This document shows, piece by piece, positions 35,455 through 42,657 of a stretch of 64,000 nt of DNA (positions are counted from its first letter, which is position 1; the number at the start of each line of letters is the position of its first letter). A program made the translations under genes and the position numbers. This stretch comes from Vibrio sp. UBA2441. GTDB taxonomy: Bacteria > Pseudomonadota > Gammaproteobacteria > Enterobacterales > Vibrionaceae. Where the stretch lies: positions 1 to 64,000 of the forward strand of contig DDQN01000044.1 of NCBI GenBank assembly GCA_002342685.1, given 5' to 3'. The notes beneath the pieces were generated by a model. The model saw nothing but the letters and a program-made list of their open reading frames with translations. It had not been told where the DNA came from and did not search any database.

Positions 35455-35829
35455 TTAAGCTTTTAATCTGACCTCTACCTGAGCGTTATCGGTGACCGCT
35501 TTCAATAAAGAGACTTCCCCAAGCAACTTACCAACCATGTTTACCGCAGAGGCCGCCTTTGGTTGACCATTTGAGCTGCATGGAGTTGGACCAAAAAATA
35601 AGCACAATGCATTATCCGGGGGCCAAAAAGCGACATCTCCCACCTCTACAAACTCTTTCGCGTCTTGAGCGATATCCATATCCACTGGCGTTGAGAAGTA
35701 GACTTCATCTCCCCATCGTTTCGCCCGGGATCGAATGGGAAGCTTTGAGAACAATTGTGCTGCGGTTTCACTATTATTAAGTTGAATTTCCAGAGTCACA
35801 GCGCCTACTTTTACCTCTATTACTTCCAT
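35455..35829 (-). CDS. Cyclophilin-like (TM1367 family) protein
   Basis: This 124-residue cytoplasmic protein has no signal peptide. It matches the small cyclophilin-fold family typified by Thermotoga TM1367 (Pfam Cyclophil_like): a beta-rich start ('VKVGAVTLEIQLNNSETAAQL'), 'SRAKRWGDEVYFSTPV', 'VEVGDVAFWPPDNALCLFFGPTP' and 'ASAVNMVGKLLGEVSLL'. Proline isomerase activity has not been shown for this family as far as I know. I chose the ATG at 35829, seven bases after AAGGA, which itself lies next to the stop of the flavoprotein gene upstream. It is the last gene of the BCCT-flavoprotein operon, so its role is probably tied to those enzymes. Function is otherwise unknown. Confidence 0.85.
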   Translation of the reverse strand: MEVIEVKVGAVTLEIQLNNSETAAQLFSKLPIRSRAKRWGDEVYFSTPVDMDIAQDAKEFVEVGDVAFWPPDNALCLFFGPTPCSSNGQPKAASAVNMVGKLLGEVSLLKAVTDNAQVEVRLKA

Positions 35830-35842
35830 AACTTTATCCTTA

Positions 35843-37120
35843 TTACAGAGCAACAGCGCCGTGCTCTACTGTAACGTCAACGATATCTGATGCTGAGATA
35901 TCACGAGAATAAACACCTTTCTTGACCGCCAAACCAGCTGCTGCACCAATGGCCTGCCCCATTGCCATACAAGTAGACTGCGCCCGAATACCAGCTAGAG
36001 ATTTACGATCAGAAGAAAGGATTCGTCCAGCCACTAATAATCTATTGCTATCTTTCGGGATTAACGCTGACATAGGCACTTTAGGAATCAACTCATCGGA
36101 CTCATGAAATATTTCATCACAACCATTATCTTCATTGTGCAGATCGATATAGTTGAATGCATTACAGACACTGTCTTTATAGTTCTTAGCACTCATAAAC
36201 TCATCAAGAGTGACATTATGCTCACCAACGATACGGCAACCTTCGCGGGATAAAGCTCGTGTATACATGGTTTTGAGTACCGCTCTCTCAGCACCCGGAA
36301 TTTTGTCTTTAACAAATTCATACATTCTGAGCATACGTTTACGACCTTCGATATTTGCCTTAGTCTGACCATCGGCATCCGTCGTATCGCAGCCATATAT
36401 ATGAGTAGAGTTATGACCTCCCATTTGCAGATACCAGATAAACTCGTATATACCGAAGTATGCCCAATCTCCCTTTTCTAGGCGTCCGGCTTCCATCGCT
36501 TCTTCATATAATTTTTGAGCTTCGCCCTTCCAAACTTGCTGGAGATCAATACCTTCAATACGGTATTGAAGCGTCCCTGGTTGACGCTTAGGCGCTTTTA
36601 CCACCGGAAGATCCAGTGCACGAACTACATCCGCATCGCCCGAACAGTCCAACAACTCGCGACAACGCGTAATGCGTTTGATACCACGAGCGTAAGAAGT
36701 GACTTCCCACCAGTTGCCGTCCGCTTTCACTTCACCGATAAATTCGTGATAATGGATTTCCACACCAGCGTCAACAGCTGCCTGCTCAGCGACGGTGGCA
36801 TAAATAGGCACATTTATTTGGCTATAATATCCTGGAGTATCTACAGCACGTCTCTCTGTAAATGGTTTAATACGTAAACCTTCAATCTCTTTTGAACGAC
36901 TGAACAATTCCCAACCTATACCTTGAACGACAGCTTGTTTTGGTGAGTGCCAATGGTTTGGCATAAAAACCCCACCATCTGTCATTGTTCCGCCAAGCAT
37001 AGAACTGGCTTCAATCAGGCTCACCTTTACGCCAACTCTTGCTGCCTGTATAGCGGCAACATGGCCAGCGGTTCCCCCACCAGCGACAACAATGTCAACC
37101 GTCTCTCTTATCTCTCTCAT
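35843..37120 (-). CDS. FAD-dependent oxidoreductase (FAD_oxidored family), divergent paralogue
   Basis: This is a 425-residue flavoprotein. The N-terminal dinucleotide-binding motif is 'DIVVAGGGTAGHVAAIQAARVG', followed by the 'LIEASSMLGGTMTDGG' loop. 'LLDCSGDADVVRAL' occurs mid-protein, and the C-terminal FAD-binding block is 'NRLLVAGRILSSDRKSLAGIRAQ'. The fold matches the Pfam FAD_oxidored family (PF12831). It is clearly related to, but much more divergent than, the two flavoproteins encoded just upstream. It has no signal peptide. It starts 51 bases after the stop of the preceding flavoprotein gene, with AAGGA before the ATG. The substrate is unknown. A two- or three-component dehydrogenase with its neighbours is possible. 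Confidence 0.85.
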   Translation of the reverse strand: MREIRETVDIVVAGGGTAGHVAAIQAARVGVKVSLIEASSMLGGTMTDGGVFMPNHWHSPKQAVVQGIGWELFSRSKEIEGLRIKPFTERRAVDTPGYYSQINVPIYATVAEQAAVDAGVEIHYHEFIGEVKADGNWWEVTSYARGIKRITRCRELLDCSGDADVVRALDLPVVKAPKRQPGTLQYRIEGIDLQQVWKGEAQKLYEEAMEAGRLEKGDWAYFGIYEFIWYLQMGGHNSTHIYGCDTTDADGQTKANIEGRKRMLRMYEFVKDKIPGAERAVLKTMYTRALSREGCRIVGEHNVTLDEFMSAKNYKDSVCNAFNYIDLHNEDNGCDEIFHESDELIPKVPMSALIPKDSNRLLVAGRILSSDRKSLAGIRAQSTCMAMGQAIGAAAGLAVKKGVYSRDISASDIVDVTVEHGAVAL

Positions 37121-37171
37121 TTGAATAATCCTTACTTACTCGCCATTAGTACTAATCTCAGAATCAACCAG

Positions 37172-38533
37172 CTAAACCACTCGCGACCCCTGTTCTACCA
37201 ATGACTTCTGCAATGTTTTGATATTTAGAGCATCGAGTTCAAGCCCCTCTTTCAACGATAGCGCTGCTGCCGTCCCGGCGCCTTGGCCTGTAACCGTGCA
37301 ACACATCATATTTCGCATTGAAGTGTGGCCAACCACATCAGCAGATATACAACGTCCAGCCACTAACAGATTTTTTACGTTTTGAGGTTTTAAACACCCA
37401 AATGGGATCTGATAATAGTTCCCTGTGGTTGGGAGGATCAGGTAGCCGCTACCATCGATAAATTCAGGAAAAATACCAATGGAATCATCGCAACGCCCTT
37501 GATTTAATACGTAATCTTTGTCCACTCGTACGTCTCCCACTATTTGCCGAGACTCTCGAGTACCTAATGTCATACCGAAATTGCGTAGCCGAGCATTTTC
37601 AAAACCGGGAATATAATGTCGCAGCGCATCTATAGCCCACAATGCTTGCTGGCGTCCCCATTTTTCTCCACGCGTTAAATCTAATACATCGGTACAATCG
37701 TAGCCGGGCTCATAAACAACGTTTAGCTGAATGGCTTCGCCACTTTGTGTAAAGGTGCTAAAAGAGCCTGCAATCGCTGAGGCATCACCCGGTATAACGC
37801 CTTCTTCCTGAGCTTTACTAAAAACCTCTTCCAGATAAGGACTGAACATGTCATCTTCTTTACCGGTTGTTACCATCGACCAGTTTTTACCCCAGTCTGC
37901 ATAAGTAGGTTTTAAATCGTCTTTGATGTATCTGTGAAATTTAGCTACATCAACACCGGCGCAATGGAACATTTGCGTTACGCCCATGAGATCTTTTTTG
38001 TCACGCTGAGTAAATGGAGCACCAGCTCTGGCAGCAACATCAGCATCCCCAGAACAATCAACAATCCTTTTAGCTAAGATAGCCTGACGACCTGACTTGC
38101 TTTCGATAATAACGCCAGTCAGCGAGTCACCTTGTTTAATTACATCAACAACTTGTGAATGAAAAAGAGTTTTTACATTGGCTTCATCAGCCATACAATC
38201 GGCGATATATTTGAATCCCTCTGGGTCTACAGTATGGCTGCTTGATTGTGGCTCGCGTCTAGCGAATCCCGCTTCGATTGCTCTTTTTTCAAACTCTCTT
38301 CCAATACCCTCACAATCTATCGTGCCTTCATGTCTGTACCAGGCAAAACTCTCCACACCAACTTGAGTTAGCACCCCACCCAGACAGCCATAACGCTCTA
38401 CCAAAACAGTCTCCACTCCCATTCTTCCAGAAGCAATCGCTGCGCTAAGCCCAGCCGGACCTCCACCAATGACCAATACATCTGTTTCCATTAATACTGG
38501 TAATTCTCTTTGAGGTTCAATTATTTTTTTCAT
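37172..38533 (-). CDS. FAD-dependent oxidoreductase (FAD_oxidored family), tandem copy 2
   Basis: This 453-residue flavoprotein has 'TDVLVIGGGPAGLSAAIASG' (Rossmann GxGxxG), 'LVERYGCLGGVLTQVG', 'RIVDCSGDADVAARAGAPF', 'GMTLGTRESRQIVGDV' and 'NLLVAGRCISADVVGHTSMR' ending in 'VTGQGAGTAAALS'. It is the same length as the upstream copy (38751-40112) and most residues match by eye, so the two arose by tandem duplication. No signal peptide is seen, so it acts in the cytoplasm. Family members oxidise varied small molecules and no substrate can be assigned. It belongs to the operon led by the BCCT carrier gene. Confidence 0.87.
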   Translation of the reverse strand: MKKIIEPQRELPVLMETDVLVIGGGPAGLSAAIASGRMGVETVLVERYGCLGGVLTQVGVESFAWYRHEGTIDCEGIGREFEKRAIEAGFARREPQSSSHTVDPEGFKYIADCMADEANVKTLFHSQVVDVIKQGDSLTGVIIESKSGRQAILAKRIVDCSGDADVAARAGAPFTQRDKKDLMGVTQMFHCAGVDVAKFHRYIKDDLKPTYADWGKNWSMVTTGKEDDMFSPYLEEVFSKAQEEGVIPGDASAIAGSFSTFTQSGEAIQLNVVYEPGYDCTDVLDLTRGEKWGRQQALWAIDALRHYIPGFENARLRNFGMTLGTRESRQIVGDVRVDKDYVLNQGRCDDSIGIFPEFIDGSGYLILPTTGNYYQIPFGCLKPQNVKNLLVAGRCISADVVGHTSMRNMMCCTVTGQGAGTAAALSLKEGLELDALNIKTLQKSLVEQGSRVV

Positions 38534-38705
38534 TCATTGCTCTCCAAACATCGTCGCGCTTATCTTAAAAAGTCAGCATAAAATTAAAGCTAAGAGATAG
38601 ATGTTTTTATTAAGCTACCAATCTTGGGGCAGCAGCAAACCACCAGTGATTTCAATATCAATGGGAAATTAATTTTTGAATTGTCGTTGTTATTTGTAAC
38701 CGGTT

Positions 38706-38740
38706 ATCCAGAGTTACTCATTTGCGATGTAACTCTGGAT
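38706..38740 (-). other. Strong hairpin between the two tandem flavoprotein genes
   Basis: A perfect 12-bp stem (ATCCAGAGTTAC / GTAACTCTGGAT) with an 11-base loop lies 11 bases after the stop of the first flavoprotein gene. There is no T-run on the minus strand. It probably stabilises the upstream message rather than ending transcription. Confidence 0.65.
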
Positions 38741-38750
38741 GTTTAATGAA

Positions 38751-40112
38751 CTAGTCTATACGAGCACCCTGATCGACCAGCGTTTTTTGCAGCAGGTTAA
38801 TATCGAGAGAGCGAAGGCTGGTGTTTTCTTTAACCGATACAGCAGCTGCCGTACCTGCACCCTGACCAGTCACTGCACAGCACATCATATTTCTCATCGA
38901 AGTATGAGCAACAACATCAGCGGAAATACAACGTCCAGCAACAATTAAGTTCTCTACGTTCTGCGGAATTAGGCAGCTCAACGGTATTTGAAAATAACGT
39001 CCGGTAGTCGGTAGTATTAAATAACCGCTACCATCAATAAATTCAGGGAATATACCAACGCTGTCATCGCATCGGCCTTGATTTAATACATAATCTTTTT
39101 CAACTCGCGTATCACCAACAATCAATCTTGATTCACGGGTACCCAGTGTCATACCAAAATTACGCAAACGGGCATTTTCAAATCCGGGTACATAATGGCG
39201 CAGCGCGTCTATTGCCCAGATAGCTTGTTGGCGGCCTTCTATCTCTGCTTTACTTAAGTCCCATACATCGGTGCAATCATAACCGTAGGCGTAAACCATA
39301 TTTAACTGCAGTGCTTCACCCGTTTCAGTAAAGCTGCTCCATGTTCCGCCAATCGCCTGTGCATCACCAGGAATGATTCCTTCTTCTTGCGCCTTGTTGA
39401 AGATCTCTTCCATGTATGGACTGAACATATCATCTTCTTTTTCATCAGTGATAATGCTCCAGTTCTTTCCCCAATCTGAATAGGTTGGTTTTAATTCTTC
39501 TTCAACAAACTTATTGAACTTATCAACATCCACACCCGCGCAATTAAACATAACAGTGACGCCCATTAAGTCACTTTTCTCACGCTTGGTATATGGAGCC
39601 CCAGCTTTGTGAGCAACGTCTGCATCACCGGAACAATCCACAATTCTTTGCGCCAAAATAGCCTGACGACCCGACTTACCCTCAACAATAACACCACAAA
39701 GTACGTTGTCTTCCATGATGACATCAACCACTTGCGAATGAAGTAACGGGGTAACTCCCGCTTCTACTGCCATTCTATCGGCTATATATTTAAATCCCTC
39801 TGTATCAATAACTTCACTGATAGATTGTGGTTCAGGACGAGAGAATCCCAGCTCTTTTGCACGACGTTCATACTCACGTCCGATCCCTTCGCAATCTTCT
39901 GTACCTTCGTGACGATACCAGGCAAAACTTTCGACACCAACTTGGGTAAGCACTCCGCCCAGACAACCGAATCGTTCAACAAGTACTGTTTTCGCTCCTG
40001 TTCTTGCGGAGGCGATAGCTGCACTCAACCCAGCAGGGCCACCACCAATAACCAACACTTCTGTTTCTGTCAGTATTGGGGTTTCTCTTTGAGGTTCAGT
40101 TATCATTTTCAT
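38751..40112 (-). CDS. FAD-dependent oxidoreductase (FAD_oxidored family), tandem copy 1
   Basis: This 453-residue flavoprotein is a close paralogue of the 37172-38533 product. It has 'TEVLVIGGGPAGLSAAIASA', 'LVERFGCLGGVLTQVG', 'RIVDCSGDADVAHKAGAPY', 'GMTLGTRESRLIVGDT' and 'NLIVAGRCISADVVAHTSMR'. I chose the ATG at 40112 because GGAG lies eight bases upstream and it gives the same length and N-terminus (MKMITEPQRETP against MKKIIEPQRELP) as the paralogue. The open frame extends to 40136. It is the first enzyme gene after the BCCT carrier gene and is separated from it by a hairpin. The substrate is unknown. Confidence 0.87.
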   Translation of the reverse strand: MKMITEPQRETPILTETEVLVIGGGPAGLSAAIASARTGAKTVLVERFGCLGGVLTQVGVESFAWYRHEGTEDCEGIGREYERRAKELGFSRPEPQSISEVIDTEGFKYIADRMAVEAGVTPLLHSQVVDVIMEDNVLCGVIVEGKSGRQAILAQRIVDCSGDADVAHKAGAPYTKREKSDLMGVTVMFNCAGVDVDKFNKFVEEELKPTYSDWGKNWSIITDEKEDDMFSPYMEEIFNKAQEEGIIPGDAQAIGGTWSSFTETGEALQLNMVYAYGYDCTDVWDLSKAEIEGRQQAIWAIDALRHYVPGFENARLRNFGMTLGTRESRLIVGDTRVEKDYVLNQGRCDDSVGIFPEFIDGSGYLILPTTGRYFQIPLSCLIPQNVENLIVAGRCISADVVAHTSMRNMMCCAVTGQGAGTAAAVSVKENTSLRSLDINLLQKTLVDQGARID

Positions 40113-40237
40113 TTCTCTTACTCCAAATATCTGCAACTATTTATTTTCGATAGGCTTGCAGATTTTTAATCTTTAGTTCTTCTGACTAAAACCGATTGTT
40201 CTTTCGCAATAACCAGTTAGCGTACTTTGTATGATGA

Positions 40238-40267
40238 ACCACTACCCCTCATACGAAGGGTAGTGGT
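40238..40267 (-). other. Hairpin just after the BCCT gene
   Basis: A perfect 10-bp stem (ACCACTACCC / GGGTAGTGGT) with a 10-base loop begins six bases after the carrier stop. It lacks a T-run and is followed 125 bases later by the next gene of the operon. A role in message stability or partial termination is inferred. Confidence 0.6.
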
Positions 40268-40273
40268 CAGAAG

Positions 40274-41911
40274 TTAGTTTTGTGTAACCAAAACTTCTTC
40301 CTCTTCTTTCGGTTGTTCTTCATGGCCTTCAATATTAACTTCTAGGTAAACTTTACCTTCATAATCTGCAGTAGGCAGACCTTGAGGCAGATCCTGCTTC
40401 AACTGCTTTACAAAACTATGAACAATAACGTACACCACGAAAACAAGTGGGAAACCAGTAAGAATAGAAACGGTTTGTAAAGGCTTCAGACTCTCTGGAT
40501 TAATGAAATAAAGGCCTAGAGAAACAATACCTGCCAAAATCAACCAGAAAGCGACATTCCATTTAGCAGGATCTTCATCCTGACCCATCTCTTCCTGACT
40601 AGCAGCGGCTAATGAATAACCCACCGCGCAGTGACCAGTGATATATGATACTAACGTTATAAGGCCAAACGCAGGGACAAACAACCAGGCTACTGGCAGA
40701 TGCTGAAGCATCTCGATAACAACCTGGCCACGACCACTTTCATTCATGATCGTCATCAGATCAGCCTGACCAGACATTTGAAGGTCGATACCAAATCCAG
40801 GCAGAATCATATAGAAAACCATACAACCCAGAGAACCAGCAATCAGACCACCCATCACTACTTCACGGATAGTACGCCCTTTTGAGATCTTCGCGATAAA
40901 TAGACCAAATGGCATTGCATATACTACCCACCATGCGAAGTAGAATACTGTCCAGCCTTGAGGGAAGCCGGTTTCACGAATCACATCGGTTACAAAGCTC
41001 ATGTAAACAAAGTTTTGCAACATCAGACCCAACCCATCAACGGCCTGATTTAGAATGAATGAAGTAGGGCCTAAGATAACGATCAGAACAAGCATCACGA
41101 CATCCATACGCACATTCCATTCACTTAACTTAGCAACACCGCGTTTAAGACCAAATATCAAGGCTACCAGAGGTATGAATGTCCACAAGAAAATAACTAA
41201 GGTATCAATGAACGCGTTACTCTGCTCTAAACCCAAGAAATAAACGATAGTTCCGGAAATCAGTGGCGTTCCGAGTGCTAGTGATGTCATTACACCACCA
41301 ATCATACCGAACATATAAAGGAAGTTGATTGCCTGACCACCTATTTTGTCAGCATTATCACCAATTAAAGGACGAGCAAACTCACTCATTTTCAATGATT
41401 TTTGCTTACGGACAAAGAAGAAGTAAGCAATCGGAATCGCACAAGCAATATACCAAGCCCAGGCTGAAGGGCCCCAGTGGAACATGCCGTAAGCTGAAGC
41501 CCAACGCGCCGCGTCTGCAGAACCAGCTTCGATACCAAACGGTGGAGCCTGCATAATCCAAATCCACTCAACAGCACCGAGATAAAGCACACTACCACCA
41601 GTACCAGAAGTAAAGATCATACCCAACCAAGTTAAAGTAGAATACTCAGGTTTATCACCTTTAGTGCCTAGTACGATACTACCGTAACGTGAAGCACCCA
41701 TATAGATACAAAAACCAAGTGCAGCAACGGTAGATAGCAAGAAAAACCAGCCTAATTCATTAGTAGTAAAGGCATGGATTTTTCCCAAAAGGGTAGCACT
41801 GCCTTTTGGATCATACAGGAAGTAAATTCCCATTAACAAAGTGACAATCAAAGCAGGGAAAAATACTGCTTTGTCGATTGCACCTTTTTTGTGTTCAATA
41901 GTTCTCGACAT
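40274..41911 (-). CDS. BCCT family transporter
   Basis: This is an inner-membrane carrier of the betaine/carnitine/choline family, with 545 residues and about 12 hydrophobic segments. The family block 'GWTVFYFAWWVVYAMPFGLFIAKISKGRTIREV' (given in part) is present, as is the glycine-rich TM3 stretch 'FTSGTGGSVLYLGAVEW'. In the substrate aromatic box the pattern is W-W-x-x-Y, as I recall for CaiT (W323/W324/Y327), rather than the W-W-x-x-W of BetP. This argues against a plain osmoprotectant betaine carrier. It leads the operon with the flavoproteins and the cyclophilin-like gene and has the paired palindromes about 200-250 bases upstream. The substrate is probably a zwitterion but is unknown. 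Confidence 0.9.
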   Translation of the reverse strand: MSRTIEHKKGAIDKAVFFPALIVTLLMGIYFLYDPKGSATLLGKIHAFTTNELGWFFLLSTVAALGFCIYMGASRYGSIVLGTKGDKPEYSTLTWLGMIFTSGTGGSVLYLGAVEWIWIMQAPPFGIEAGSADAARWASAYGMFHWGPSAWAWYIACAIPIAYFFFVRKQKSLKMSEFARPLIGDNADKIGGQAINFLYMFGMIGGVMTSLALGTPLISGTIVYFLGLEQSNAFIDTLVIFLWTFIPLVALIFGLKRGVAKLSEWNVRMDVVMLVLIVILGPTSFILNQAVDGLGLMLQNFVYMSFVTDVIRETGFPQGWTVFYFAWWVVYAMPFGLFIAKISKGRTIREVVMGGLIAGSLGCMVFYMILPGFGIDLQMSGQADLMTIMNESGRGQVVIEMLQHLPVAWLFVPAFGLITLVSYITGHCAVGYSLAAASQEEMGQDEDPAKWNVAFWLILAGIVSLGLYFINPESLKPLQTVSILTGFPLVFVVYVIVHSFVKQLKQDLPQGLPTADYEGKVYLEVNIEGHEEQPKEEEEVLVTQN

Positions 41912-42113
41912 AACCTAATCCTTGATAATAATTTTTTTGTAGGGCACAAAAAACCTTTCAACGTTAATTTAGCAAAGTAAGGTCACATGGTAGGAGTAAA
42001 TAACGCTTTTAGATAATCGTTCTTTGAGCACATACACAAGCAGTCACAATTTATATATATACGGGAAAGAAAAAGTGACCAGTATCTATTTTTTGTCTAT
42101 TTTTAGGTGGCAT

Positions 42114-42159
42114 ATTCCAAATAGAAACACAGCCACATTTAGACGTTTCAATTTGAAAC
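42114..42159. promoter_or_regulatory. Paired palindromes upstream of the BCCT operon (candidate DhaR operators)
   Basis: GTTTC-AATTT-GAAAC (42145-42159, perfect) and ATTCC-AAATA-GAAAC (42114-42128, two mismatches) have centres 31 bp apart. Exactly 14 bases below the proximal copy the minus strand reads TAGACA (42099-42094), a -35-like hexamer at the same offset as at gcl and dhaK. The matching -10 is weak, so the start point is uncertain. Confidence 0.65.
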
Positions 42160-42606
42160 TCCTATTATTTTTCGAACAAAAATTATATTAACGAATTATT
42201 CTAAATATATTTTTACCCTTAAAATACAATCACTTAAATGAAGAGCAATAAAAATAAAACTGATACCATCTACATTTTATAAATATACAACCATTAAAAC
42301 TTATGAAATTCAGGGCATATAAGTACTCTCAGTCAGCACTGTTCGCAGAGTTCCCATATAAATAGTTTTATAAGCAATCACTTAGCTAACACTTAAACAT
42401 TATTTTAGTTATTGTCTTAATCCAGTGTACTTAACAATATAAACCTTTCCCCATTACCATTCCGTCAAACAAATCTGTACTAACAGGTCATTAATTAGCC
42501 ATAATTTTAGTTTCAGTAATACAATAATGTTTTAAAGACATAACCAAAAAATATCAGAAATATTTTTTATTGCTCTATTTTTAATAAAAATAACGACTTA
42601 ACAAAA
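42160..42606. other. AT-rich intergenic region with no recognised gene
   Basis: About 450 bases lie between the BCCT operator pair and the dhaM terminator. I find no open frame with a ribosome-binding site, no RNA gene and no repeat. It may contain distal control elements. Confidence 0.5.
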
Positions 42607-42634
42607 AAAGAGCCAACCAAATGGCTGACTCTTT
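42607..42634 (-). terminator. Terminator after dhaM
   Basis: A stem of about 12 bp with two G-U pairs and a tight loop is followed on the minus strand by a run of seven T. It lies 24 bases after the dhaM stop and ends dhaKLM. Confidence 0.82.
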
Positions 42635-42657
42635 AAACTGGTTATGCGTTTTTTCAT

